A stretch of 21,568 bases of DNA, from contig CANLTP010000008.1 of assembly GCA_947494085.1 (NCBI GenBank), positions 1-21,568 of the forward strand. Direction: 5' to 3'. Positions 9,376 to 17,123 of this stretch are shown piece by piece (positions within the stretch are counted from its first letter, which is position 1; every line of letters begins with the position of its first letter). Under the pieces are notes generated by a model, which saw nothing but the letters and a program-made list of their open reading frames with translations, had not been told where the DNA came from and searched no databases. Source of the stretch: Actinomycetota bacterium (GTDB taxonomy: Bacteria; Actinomycetota; Actinomycetes; Nanopelagicales; Nanopelagicaceae). Both the position numbers and the translations under genes were made by a program.

Positions 9376-10071
9376 ATGACGTCTCCGATTATTTTGGCCT
9401 TGGATACCAAGGATTTAGATACCGCTAAGAGTTGGATCGAAGCAACGAATGGTTCTATAAATACCTACAAGTTTGGCCTTGAGTTTTATTTGAAGTTCGG
9501 CGCTGCAGGATTAAGAAAATTATCTGAAGCAGGCGATTTTGAAATTTTCCTAGATTTAAAGCTTCATGACATTCCAAACACAGTCTCCGCAGCCGTCTCT
9601 TCAGTAGCAGATTTAAACCCTAAATTTCTAACTATTCACGCCAGTGGCGGTGCTGCAATGATTAGTGCAGCTAGTTCAGCAGCACCAAAGATTTCTATTA
9701 CTGCAGTCACAATCCTCACTTCACTCTCTGATTCTGACCTTTTAGAAATTGGATATAAGAACGACGCCAAAGCATCTGCTATAAATCTGGCGAAATTGGC
9801 TGTAGCAAATGGGGCCCGCTCGATTGTGTGCTCGCCATTTGAAGCAACAGAAATTCGCACTGCTGTAGGAGAAGGCGTTGAAATAATTACCCCTGGAGTG
9901 CGTCCAGCGGGGGCAGACCTCGGTGATCAAAAGCGAGTTATGACTCCAAAGGAAGCAATAACGGCCGGTGCGAATTTCATCGTTATTGGTAGACCGATTG
10001 CAGATTTGGCAAAAGTATCTCTAGATGAGATGCGAAACGGCGCGGCATCGATTTTGGATAGTCTGAACTAG
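9376..10071 (+). CDS. pyrF: Orotidine 5'-phosphate decarboxylase, short (type 1) form
   Basis: PyrF decarboxylates OMP to UMP, the last step of the pathway. The catalytic set is visible: Asp10 in ALD, Lys32 in YKFG, and the DxKxxD array Asp60-Lys62-Asp65 in FLDLKLHDIPNT. TPGVRP and the phosphate-binding VIGRPI follow near the C-terminus. At 231 residues it is the E. coli/Bacillus type. The longer type 2 enzymes of mycobacteria and streptomycetes carry a DAKRGDI motif, which is absent. ATG 9376 is chosen over the adjacent GTG 9373, which overlaps the pyrD stop; AAGGTGG at 9360-9366 could serve either. Confidence 0.94.
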   Translation: MTSPIILALDTKDLDTAKSWIEATNGSINTYKFGLEFYLKFGAAGLRKLSEAGDFEIFLDLKLHDIPNTVSAAVSSVADLNPKFLTIHASGGAAMISAASSAAPKISITAVTILTSLSDSDLLEIGYKNDAKASAINLAKLAVANGARSIVCSPFEATEIRTAVGEGVEIITPGVRPAGADLGDQKRVMTPKEAITAGANFIVIGRPIADLAKVSLDEMRNGAASILDSLN

Positions 10072-10074
10072 AAA

Positions 10075-10965
10075 ATGAATAAGCAACCGCCGAATTTAAC
10101 TGCGGAAGTAAGAGCGGCTGCCGGGATTAAAGCTGTTGCCTCGAGACGCGAACGTGCTGCCGTTAAAGCACAACTAGCCTCGGGTTCGATTGGCATCTTC
10201 GATGTTATTAATGATGGACGTGAATCGATCCAGCGGATGCGTGTGCATGAAATGTTAGATGCCGCACCGGGCGTGGGTCCAAGGCGTGCCTTCACTCTGA
10301 TGGCGAAAGCTGGTATCTCCGAAACACGTAGAATAGGCGGACTAGGTTCACATCAATTGCAAAAGTTAAGAAGTGAGATGATTTTGAATAAAGTGCCGAT
10401 TAATCCCGGAACTCTCATTGTGATGTCTGGGCCTGGGGGAGTCGGAAAGAGCACAATCACTTCATATCTTCGTGATCATCCAGCGATTTGGATAAGTGTT
10501 TCGGTAACAACCCGCGAACCTCGAGAAAATGAAAAAGATGGACGCGATTATCATTTTGTAACGGAAGAAAAATTTGATCAATTAATCGCACAGGGCGCTC
10601 TACTTGAATGGGCAGAATTTGCTGGTGCGCGATATGGCACACCAAAGAGCGCAGTATCTGATGCACTAAATTTGGGTAAACATGTTCTGTTAGAAATCGA
10701 GATTGCTGGAGCGAGACAGATTAGAAGAGCTGATTCGAAAGCACTCTTGATTTTCATCTCACCGCCTTCTTGGCAGGAATTGGTTGATCGATTAACTTCT
10801 CGAGGGACTGACTCACCCGAGCGACGTGCCGCACGCTTAGCCTTAGCTGAGGAAGAGATGGCCTGTTCGAGCGAGTTCGATGAGGTCCTGGTAAACCATC
10901 GGGTCGAGGAAGTGGCTGCCGCACTGCTATCCTTGGCCTCTTCTAGGAGTAAAAGGCTCGATTAG
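10075..10965 (+). CDS. gmk: MihF nucleoid protein fused to guanylate kinase
   Basis: One uninterrupted 296-residue frame holds two proteins that are normally separate. Residues 1 to about 101 match actinobacterial integration host factor (MihF/sIHF): SRRERAAVKAQL (23-34), the helix-hairpin-helix PGVGPRRA (65-72), and GISETRRIGGLGSHQL (80-95). From about 110, a complete guanylate kinase follows: P-loop SGPGGVGKST (118-127), SVTTREPRENEKDGRDYHFV, the EWAEFAGARYGTP region and the RLTSRGTDSPERRAARL lid. The kinase converts GMP to GDP; MihF binds and shapes DNA. The joint is about 12 residues around MILNKVPINPG. Internal starts at ATG 10378 or GTG 10393 lack a good ribosome site, so a true fusion is favoured, though separate internal initiation is not excluded. 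The start lies three bases after pyrF. Confidence 0.9.
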   Translation: MNKQPPNLTAEVRAAAGIKAVASRRERAAVKAQLASGSIGIFDVINDGRESIQRMRVHEMLDAAPGVGPRRAFTLMAKAGISETRRIGGLGSHQLQKLRSEMILNKVPINPGTLIVMSGPGGVGKSTITSYLRDHPAIWISVSVTTREPRENEKDGRDYHFVTEEKFDQLIAQGALLEWAEFAGARYGTPKSAVSDALNLGKHVLLEIEIAGARQIRRADSKALLIFISPPSWQELVDRLTSRGTDSPERRAARLALAEEEMACSSEFDEVLVNHRVEEVAAALLSLASSRSKRLD

Positions 10966-11033
10966 GCCAATTACATCGGTTTCAGGAATTTGCAGAACTA
11001 ATTTTATTTTGAGTTATTAAAGGAAGGCACGTT
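10966..11033 (+). promoter_or_regulatory. Probable rpoZ promoter region and ribosome binding site
   Basis: This 68-base gap is the longest within the co-directional genes. It is A/T-rich near the middle; TATTTT at 11005-11010 fits TANNNT, but no good -35 is spaced from it. A strong Shine-Dalgarno AAAGGAAGG (11019-11027) lies six bases before the rpoZ ATG. I see no terminator for the upstream gene. Confidence 0.4.
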
Positions 11034-11312
11034 ATGACAACAATGGATGGCATTACAAACCCACCAATCGATCAACTTTTGGATGCAGCCGGATCTAAGT
11101 ACAGCCTGGTCCTTTATGCAGCAAAGCGTGCGCGCCAAATCAATGCATACTATTCCCAACTTGGCGAAGGCTTACTTGAATATGTAGGTCCACTTGTTGA
11201 AACTTATGTTCATGAAAAGCCACTTTCAATCGCGCTTCGCGAGATTAATGAAGGCCTTCTAACAATCGAAAATTTGGAGCCAGTCGCTCCTGAAGTTAGC
11301 GTTACCGAATAA
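11034..11312 (+). CDS. rpoZ: DNA-directed RNA polymerase omega subunit
   Basis: Omega binds the beta' subunit and aids assembly of RNA polymerase. The 92 residues include the conserved fold: [19 protein letters not shown] (about 9-27), then [15 protein letters not shown] (29-43), and the [10 protein letters not shown] helix (63-72). The extended middle segment with [16 protein letters not shown] is typical of actinobacterial omega. The ATG has a strong AAGGAAGG six bases upstream, the best ribosome site in the window. Downstream of gmk is its standard bacterial position. It may be transcribed from its own promoter. Confidence 0.95.
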   Translation: MTTMDGITNPPIDQLLDAAGSKYSLVLYAAKRARQINAYYSQLGEGLLEYVGPLVETYVHEKPLSIALREINEGLLTIENLEPVAPEVSVTE

Positions 11313-11338
11313 TTTTTATACAGTAACCGGCCAAATAA

Positions 11339-12538
11339 ATGACACTCCTGGGTAGGGAACTAATTCTTGGTGTCGGTGGCGGAATTTCGGCTTACAAATC
11401 CGCAGACCTGTTGCGCAGATTGCAGGACATTGGTTTTGGCGTAACTGTAATTCCGACCAGGGCCAGCCTTAACTTTGTGGGTAGTGCGACTTGGGAAGCT
11501 CTCTCCGGGCGTAGCGTGAATGAAAATCTTTGGAATAACGTTCATGAAGTCCCGCACATTAAGAGCGCGAGGGAAGCAAATCTAATTGTCGTAGCGCCAG
11601 CTACCGCCGATTTGATTGCAAAGATATCAAATGGAATTGCTGACGACTTACTAACAAATGTAATCAGTGCGGCAACTAGTCCGCTAATTTTGGTTCCTGC
11701 GATGCATCCAGAAATGTGGTTGAGCGCAGCGAATCAGGCGAATGTTGCAACGCTTCGGGCTCGTGGTGTTCTGGTTATAGAACCAGATGAAGGACGTATG
11801 ACGGGTGAAGATTTTGGAATTGGCCGATATCCTGAAGTTTCAAGAATTATTTTAGAGATTTCTAAGTTCGCGAACATTAATTCTGACCTATTAGGAAAGA
11901 AGATTCTGGTAACTGCAGGTGGAACTCGTGAAGCAATCGATCCTGTTCGATTTATTGCTAATCATTCAACTGGCAAACAAGGTTATGCAATCGCGAAGGC
12001 TGCGCGAAATAGAGGGGCAGAAGTCGTTCTTATTGCGGCGAATTCAAATCTGAATGACTTACCTGGTGTTGAAATTGTTCACGTTTCATCTGCCGAACAA
12101 ATGCAACATGCATTATCAGCGAGATTTCCTGCCTGTGAAATACTTCTTATGGCCGCTGCCGTTGCAGATGCAAAACCAGCAAATGCATCCACTGTGAAGA
12201 TTAAGAAAGCGAATTATCAAAGTATCGAGCTCGAAACCAATCCTGATCTCTTAGCAAACCTTTCTAAGACACGTAGCGAAAATCAAGTTCTGGTTGCCTT
12301 TGCTGCTGAAACATCAGCAATAGATAAGGCAACAATCGAGGCTGCAAAATCGAAGATGGTTAGCAAAGGTGCTGATCTTATTTATCTAAATGATGTTAGC
12401 AATGGTGCAATTTTCGGAGCTGATGAGACCGCAGGATTATTGATTGATAGCAATGGCGAAACGATTGAATTCAAGAACCAGTCCAAGGACACGCTAGCTG
12501 ATCTGTTACTAGATCGAGCCCTAAATAAGTTAAGGTAA
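11339..12538 (+). CDS. coaBC: Bifunctional phosphopantothenoylcysteine synthetase/decarboxylase
   Basis: CoaBC joins cysteine to 4'-phosphopantothenate (CTP-dependent, CoaB) and decarboxylates the product (FMN-dependent, CoaC) in coenzyme A synthesis. The N-terminal flavoprotein domain has [19 protein letters not shown], the catalytic His73 in VPHIKSA and PAMHPEMW (120-127). The substrate segment reads [12 protein letters not shown] (151-162), without the Cys found in E. coli-type enzymes, apparently an actinobacterial pattern. The C-terminal synthetase starts near 186 with [20 protein letters not shown], then NHSTGKQG and [10 protein letters not shown]. The 399-residue length is normal. Only 26 bases separate it from rpoZ; there is no clear ribosome site before the ATG. 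Confidence 0.96.
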   Translation: MTLLGRELILGVGGGISAYKSADLLRRLQDIGFGVTVIPTRASLNFVGSATWEALSGRSVNENLWNNVHEVPHIKSAREANLIVVAPATADLIAKISNGIADDLLTNVISAATSPLILVPAMHPEMWLSAANQANVATLRARGVLVIEPDEGRMTGEDFGIGRYPEVSRIILEISKFANINSDLLGKKILVTAGGTREAIDPVRFIANHSTGKQGYAIAKAARNRGAEVVLIAANSNLNDLPGVEIVHVSSAEQMQHALSARFPACEILLMAAAVADAKPANASTVKIKKANYQSIELETNPDLLANLSKTRSENQVLVAFAAETSAIDKATIEAAKSKMVSKGADLIYLNDVSNGAIFGADETAGLLIDSNGETIEFKNQSKDTLADLLLDRALNKLR

Positions 12539-12542
12539 CCCA

Positions 12543-13736
12543 ATGACTAAACGACTATTTACATCAGAATCCGTAACCGAAGGCCACCCAGATAAGATGG
12601 CAGACCAAATATCAGATGCGATTTTGGATTCTTTACTTTCACAAGATACTAAAAGTCGAGTAGCGGTTGAAACGTTAATCACAACTGGTCAAGTGCATGT
12701 TGCTGGTGAGGTAACGACGAACGGCTACGCAGATGTTATGACAATTGTTCGCGACACTGTTTTAAATATTGGTTATGACTCTTCCGAAAAGGGTTTCGAT
12801 GGAAATTCTTGCGGTGTCTCGCTCTCAATCGGACAACAATCCAGTGACATTGCACAAGGTGTAGATTCAGCGTTCGAGAAGCGCATTTCTTCTTCAGCAG
12901 ATCCACTCGACCTACAAGGTGCTGGTGACCAAGGTTTGATGTTTGGTTATGCATGCGATGACACTCCAGAATTGATGCCACTGCCTATTTCGTTAGCTCA
13001 CAAACTTGCGCTCCAACTTTCAGCAGTCCGTAAAGCCGGACAAGTTGATTACCTACGTCCAGATGGCAAAACTCAGGTAACAATCGAATATGACGGCGAT
13101 AAAGCCGTAGCGCTAAATACCATAGTAATTTCTACCCAACATTCTCCATCTGTCGATCTCGAGAAAACTTTAGCTCCAGATTTGAAGAAATTAGTTATTG
13201 ATCCAATGATTGCCGATCTAAAGATTGATACCTCAGATGTTCGAATTCTTATCAATCCAACTGGACGATTCGTTATCGGCGGACCAATGGGAGATGCTGG
13301 TTTAACTGGCCGCAAAATAATTGTTGATACTTACGGCGGAATGGCCCGACACGGTGGTGGCGCATTTTCAGGAAAAGATCCTTCTAAAGTTGATCGCAGC
13401 GCGGCTTATGCAATGCGTTGGATTGCCAAGAACGTTGTTGCAGCCGGTCTCGCCACACGCTGCGAAGTTCAAGTTGCTTATGCAATTGGTAAGGCACAAC
13501 CAGTAGGTCTATTCATTGAAACATTTGGCACCGAGAAGGTTGCTCCAAACAAGATTGTTGATGCGGTTTCGGCTACCTTTGATCTGCGTCCAGCCGCAAT
13601 CATTCGCGACCTCAACTTACTTCGTCCGATTTACTCTGCAACAGCGTCATATGGTCACTTCGGTCGCGAACTTCCTAACTTCACATGGGAGAAAACCGAT
13701 CGCGCTGCTGCACTAAAAGAAGCAGCTTCCAGGTAA
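12543..13736 (+). CDS. metK: S-adenosylmethionine synthetase
   Basis: MetK makes SAM from methionine and ATP. The 397 residues carry the family signatures: [20 protein letters not shown] (6-25), the [12 protein letters not shown] hexapeptide region, [17 protein letters not shown], and the glycine-rich P-loop-like [39 protein letters not shown] lies near the end. The ATG begins four bases after the coaBC stop, and TAAGG about seven bases before it can serve as ribosome site. There is no room for a SAM riboswitch directly upstream. SAM made here is used by the RsmB methyltransferase encoded downstream, among others. Confidence 0.97.
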   Translation: MTKRLFTSESVTEGHPDKMADQISDAILDSLLSQDTKSRVAVETLITTGQVHVAGEVTTNGYADVMTIVRDTVLNIGYDSSEKGFDGNSCGVSLSIGQQSSDIAQGVDSAFEKRISSSADPLDLQGAGDQGLMFGYACDDTPELMPLPISLAHKLALQLSAVRKAGQVDYLRPDGKTQVTIEYDGDKAVALNTIVISTQHSPSVDLEKTLAPDLKKLVIDPMIADLKIDTSDVRILINPTGRFVIGGPMGDAGLTGRKIIVDTYGGMARHGGGAFSGKDPSKVDRSAAYAMRWIAKNVVAAGLATRCEVQVAYAIGKAQPVGLFIETFGTEKVAPNKIVDAVSATFDLRPAAIIRDLNLLRPIYSATASYGHFGRELPNFTWEKTDRAAALKEAASR

Positions 13737-13742
13737 ATGTAG

Positions 13743-15611
13743 GTGGCTGAAGTAAAGCCACTGCGTTTAAAAACGCAACGGGTAGCAAAAAAACCTGCTA
13801 TTGCGCTAGAAAATCCAGTTGCCCAAATTTGCGTTGATACCGGTGTCTTTCACTTGCCCGATACCTACGACTATCTCGTTCCTGAAGATTTATCAGAATC
13901 CGTTGTTCCTGGGGTTTTCGTAAAAGTTCCTTTCAGCAGAACAGAGGTTATGGGTTACGTTCAATCCCGGGACGCATCCCAACTCGACCCAAAATCTCTC
14001 AAGTTAATCAATAAGTTAATTTCACCAATCCCGTTATTAACGGATGAATTAATCGAAATCATCGATCTTACTTGCGCACGTTATGCGTGTAAGCCGTGGG
14101 ATGTTATTAGAAGTGCGATACCGGCGCGGGTTGCGGCAGCAGAGAAGAGCTACCTAGGGCTGCCGATTCCAAAAATCATTGGGAGCAAGCCGAAGCTAGA
14201 TCACCGATACACAATTACCAAGAGCCACGAGGGTCTGACTAATACGATTAATGAGATTTTAGGAAACCTTGAAAAAGGTGAACAACTGTTGTTAATCGTC
14301 CCTGATGAACGAGATATCAATCAGTTGCTTACATTCAAACTAGATGTCGAGCCCGTGCTTCTAACATCGGATATCCCCAAATCTGAACGCTACGGAAATT
14401 ATTTAAAGACCAGATTTTTACAATCACCTTTCATAATTGGCACACGTAGCGCAATCTTCACACCGCTAGCTAGTAATTCGACAATTATGATTCTCAATGA
14501 CGGAGACGAATCTATGTATGAACGTAGATTTCCGAGCTGGAACGTTAGAGATGTCGCGATGCTTAGAAGTGGTGAATTCTCACTTCATTTCATCGGTGCA
14601 AGTCCAAGTTTAGAGATTATTCGTCTGGCAGAGCTGGGTTGGATTAAATCGAAGAATTCGAAGATTTCTCCACGGGGAAGAGCAATCGTTCATCTCGCGG
14701 ACTCTGGAACTTCTGATATCGCATTGATGAAGACAGGCTTGAAGAAGGGCAATGTTTTAGTAGTGATGGCGGAAACGGGTTACATAAATGCGATTGCCTG
14801 CCAGAAATGTCGCAACCAAGCTAGATGTGAATGTGGCGGAAAAATTTATCTACCAAGTAAAAGTTCGCAACTTACCTGCGCCATCTGTGAGAAAAGCTCC
14901 AAGGAATTCGTTTGTGTATGGTGTGATGGTAAAACTATTCGCTCGATGGCTAAAGGCTCCTCCCGAATCGCAGATGAAATTGCTAAAGCAGTGCCAGGTT
15001 ACAGAGTGCTGTTGAGTAAGGGCGGTTCGCGAATAGATGATATTTCTGATGCATCTGAGAACGTTCTTGTTTTAGCGAGTTATGGATGTGAGCCAGTTGG
15101 AGATTATTCGACGATAATTCTACGTTCACTGGAGAATCTGAGTAATCGCGTTGATTTGCGTAGCCTTGAGAATGTTAGAAGATTGATCTTCGAGAATCTC
15201 GGCCGTCTAAATAACGCTGAAGCTGGAGTTATGTATTTAGATCTTGCAAGTGACAATGTTTTGGCTCAAGGCCTAATAAAGAACGATGCATACGCTAATT
15301 CACTGACTGAACTAAATGAGCGAAAAGATTTAAAACTTCCACCGTTCTGCAGAATAGCGGTAGTGCAAGGGGATACTTCCGCAATAAGACAGCTTGCTCG
15401 TAATCTTGAGGGAAATGATTTATTCAGTGCTGTGGCCTTGCAAGAGAACTTCGAAGATCCTACGGGCAGCAAAGGTAAATCTAGATTAGTTCTGCGAAGT
15501 GAGATATCACGCTCTAGCGAATTTTCGGAGTTCTTTCGAGACCTAGCGCGATATCGTGGGATTAAAGGCTTGGCACCGTTCCAACTTCGCATGGACCCAT
15601 TTTCAATTTAG
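13743..15611 (+). CDS. priA: PriA-like primosomal protein N', helicase motifs lost
   Basis: PriA recognises stalled forks and restarts replication. The N-terminal DNA-binding domain (about 28-115) has AQICVDTGVFHLPDTYDYLV and a KVPFSRTEVMGYV segment. The zinc region is intact: eight Cys at 353, 356, 362, 364, 379, 382, 391 and 394. The ATPase core is eroded. No GxTGSGKT P-loop is present, and the DEEHD motif II region reads NDGDE (252-256), although IGTRSAIFTP (232-241) survives. Actinobacterial PriA is known to lack helicase motifs, so this is a lineage trait and not a pseudogene. The 622 residues are uninterrupted. The GTG start is preceded by AGG; an ATG five bases earlier is closed at once by TAG. 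Confidence 0.88.
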   Translation: MAEVKPLRLKTQRVAKKPAIALENPVAQICVDTGVFHLPDTYDYLVPEDLSESVVPGVFVKVPFSRTEVMGYVQSRDASQLDPKSLKLINKLISPIPLLTDELIEIIDLTCARYACKPWDVIRSAIPARVAAAEKSYLGLPIPKIIGSKPKLDHRYTITKSHEGLTNTINEILGNLEKGEQLLLIVPDERDINQLLTFKLDVEPVLLTSDIPKSERYGNYLKTRFLQSPFIIGTRSAIFTPLASNSTIMILNDGDESMYERRFPSWNVRDVAMLRSGEFSLHFIGASPSLEIIRLAELGWIKSKNSKISPRGRAIVHLADSGTSDIALMKTGLKKGNVLVVMAETGYINAIACQKCRNQARCECGGKIYLPSKSSQLTCAICEKSSKEFVCVWCDGKTIRSMAKGSSRIADEIAKAVPGYRVLLSKGGSRIDDISDASENVLVLASYGCEPVGDYSTIILRSLENLSNRVDLRSLENVRRLIFENLGRLNNAEAGVMYLDLASDNVLAQGLIKNDAYANSLTELNERKDLKLPPFCRIAVVQGDTSAIRQLARNLEGNDLFSAVALQENFEDPTGSKGKSRLVLRSEISRSSEFSEFFRDLARYRGIKGLAPFQLRMDPFSI

Positions 15612-15632
15612 GTAATTGTGTTGCATTTGGAA

Positions 15633-15638
15633 TAGAAT
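15633..15638 (+). promoter_or_regulatory. Candidate -10 of def, leaderless
   Basis: TAGAAT fits TANNNT and is followed by exactly six bases (TGTCCG) before the GTG start. There is no Shine-Dalgarno in the 33-base gap after priA, so a leaderless def-fmt-rsmB transcript is likely. No convincing -35 is visible. Confidence 0.55.
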
Positions 15639-15644
15639 TGTCCG

Positions 15645-16205
15645 GTGTCAGTTCAAGAAATTAGATTATTTGGTGATCCCGTCCTTACAACACGAGCGAG
15701 TTTGGTCACCACTTTTGACAAAGAGTTGCGAAATTTAGTTAAAGATTTAACCGAAACCATGCTTGATGCTCCTGGTGCCGGACTTGCCGCTCCACAAATC
15801 GGAGTCTCATTGCAAGTATTTGTCTGGAATATTGAGGAGAGCGAAGGTCATTTGATTAACCCAACTCTAGATCTCTCCGTTGATTTGCAGGATGGCGAGG
15901 AGGGCTGCTTAAGTTTCCCGGGCCTAATCTATGAAACACCTCGAGCTTTTAGAGCGGTAGCAAAGGGTTTCAATATGCATGGAGATCCCGTAACAATTGA
16001 GGGAACTGAACTTTTGGCAAGAGTTTTACAGCACGAGACAGATCATTTAAATGGAATCGTTTTTATCGATCGTTTGCTGTTAGATGATCGTAAGTTAGCT
16101 ATGGCTGATATCCGTAATTCTGAATGGTTCGGCGAATTAGCATCCAGCCAAGGCGCGCCTCAATTTAAAATTAGTCCACATTCAACAAATGGTCGGGCGT
16201 TATAG
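15645..16205 (+). CDS. def: Peptide deformylase
   Basis: Def removes the formyl group from the initiator methionine of new proteins and uses a bound metal, usually iron. All three motifs are present in 186 residues: GAGLAAPQIG (44-53), EGCLS (86-90) with the metal ligand Cys88, and QHETDHLNG (129-137) with ligands His130 and His134 and catalytic Glu131. The C-terminal tail after about 165 is not conserved. The GTG start fits the family N-terminus (VQEIRLFGDPVL). The stop TAG abuts the fmt ATG, pairing the enzyme that removes formyl groups with the one that adds them. Confidence 0.95.
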   Translation: MSVQEIRLFGDPVLTTRASLVTTFDKELRNLVKDLTETMLDAPGAGLAAPQIGVSLQVFVWNIEESEGHLINPTLDLSVDLQDGEEGCLSFPGLIYETPRAFRAVAKGFNMHGDPVTIEGTELLARVLQHETDHLNGIVFIDRLLLDDRKLAMADIRNSEWFGELASSQGAPQFKISPHSTNGRAL

Positions 16206-17123
16206 ATGCAGTTATCGATTGCTTCTTCCTCACTTATCTCAATTCCAATTATCGAAGCGATATTGGCGAGTGAACATACGCTAGGTTCAATAATCACCAA
16301 CCCAGATAAACCCACTGGTCGTGGCAAGAAAATAGATGCTAATGATTTAGCTAAATGGGCGGAACTAAAGGGCCTAGATGTTGCTAAACCCGCAGACACT
16401 TCTGAATTGAATCGCCATCTTCTTGCTTCACAACCGCAATTAATTATTACTTGTGCATACGGCAGGTTAATCCCAGTGGAACTGTTGCATGGTCCAAGAT
16501 TCGGTTGGATCAATTTACATTTCTCGCTACTTCCTAAGTTGCGGGGAGCAGCACCAGTCCAATGGGCGATACTAAATGGTGAAACCGAAACTGGCTTCAC
16601 AATCTTTAAATTAGATAAGGGAATGGATACCGGCCCGGTTTACATTACCAAAGAGGTGAACATTTCAGACGATGACACCACTCCTATTTTGTTGGATCGC
16701 CTTACAGAGTTGGCTATTCCTGATCTTCTAGATTTAGTTTCAAAAATTGGGAAGACCAGAGCCACGCCACAACCTTTGTCTGGGGCGACCCTGGCGCCAA
16801 AGATCTCAAAGGATATGGCAAGAATTATTTGGAAGAGTTCAATTGAAACTGTATTACGCCAAGATCGAGCACTCTCGGAGAACCCAGGAATCTGGACCAT
16901 GTTTAACGACGAACGGATTTCACTTCACGGATTAAGTGAAGTTTTAGTTGCAAATAATCTAAAGGCCCCAGGTGATATCGAATTGGTAGGGGACCAACTA
17001 TTAGTTAGAACCTCAGACAGTGTTCTGGAAGTAAAAGAGGTAACGCCGGCTGGTAAAAAGCGAATGAGTGGCGCTGATTTTGCTCGTGGTGCGCGGCTAG
17101 CTTCAGGTTCTAAATTTGAATAG
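16206..17123 (+). CDS. fmt: Methionyl-tRNA formyltransferase
   Basis: Fmt transfers a formyl group from 10-formyltetrahydrofolate to initiator Met-tRNA. The catalytic triad is present: Asn103 and His105 in NLHFSLLPKLRGAAPVQW, and Asp141 in KGMDTGPV. TNPDKPTGRGKK (31-42) is the tRNA-contacting loop region. The C-terminal OB-like domain (about 205-305) ends in GKKRMSGADFARG. The usual N-terminal FAGTPEFA motif is degraded to IASSSLISIP, although length (305) and all catalytic parts are normal. The ATG follows the def stop without a gap; the 3' end overlaps rsmB by eight bases. Confidence 0.95.
   Translation: MQLSIASSSLISIPIIEAILASEHTLGSIITNPDKPTGRGKKIDANDLAKWAELKGLDVAKPADTSELNRHLLASQPQLIITCAYGRLIPVELLHGPRFGWINLHFSLLPKLRGAAPVQWAILNGETETGFTIFKLDKGMDTGPVYITKEVNISDDDTTPILLDRLTELAIPDLLDLVSKIGKTRATPQPLSGATLAPKISKDMARIIWKSSIETVLRQDRALSENPGIWTMFNDERISLHGLSEVLVANNLKAPGDIELVGDQLLVRTSDSVLEVKEVTPAGKKRMSGADFARGARLASGSKFE

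Noticed and set aside
10950..10985. Possible terminator after gmk (GGC...GCC)
   Set aside because: Three base pairs and no T-run; too weak to call.
11291..11330. GTTAC...GTAAC inverted repeat around the rpoZ stop as a terminator
   Set aside because: Only five base pairs, with a loop of about 20 bases, no extension of the stem and no T-run after it.
12539..12542. SAM riboswitch before metK
   Set aside because: Only four bases separate coaBC from metK; there is no room for one.
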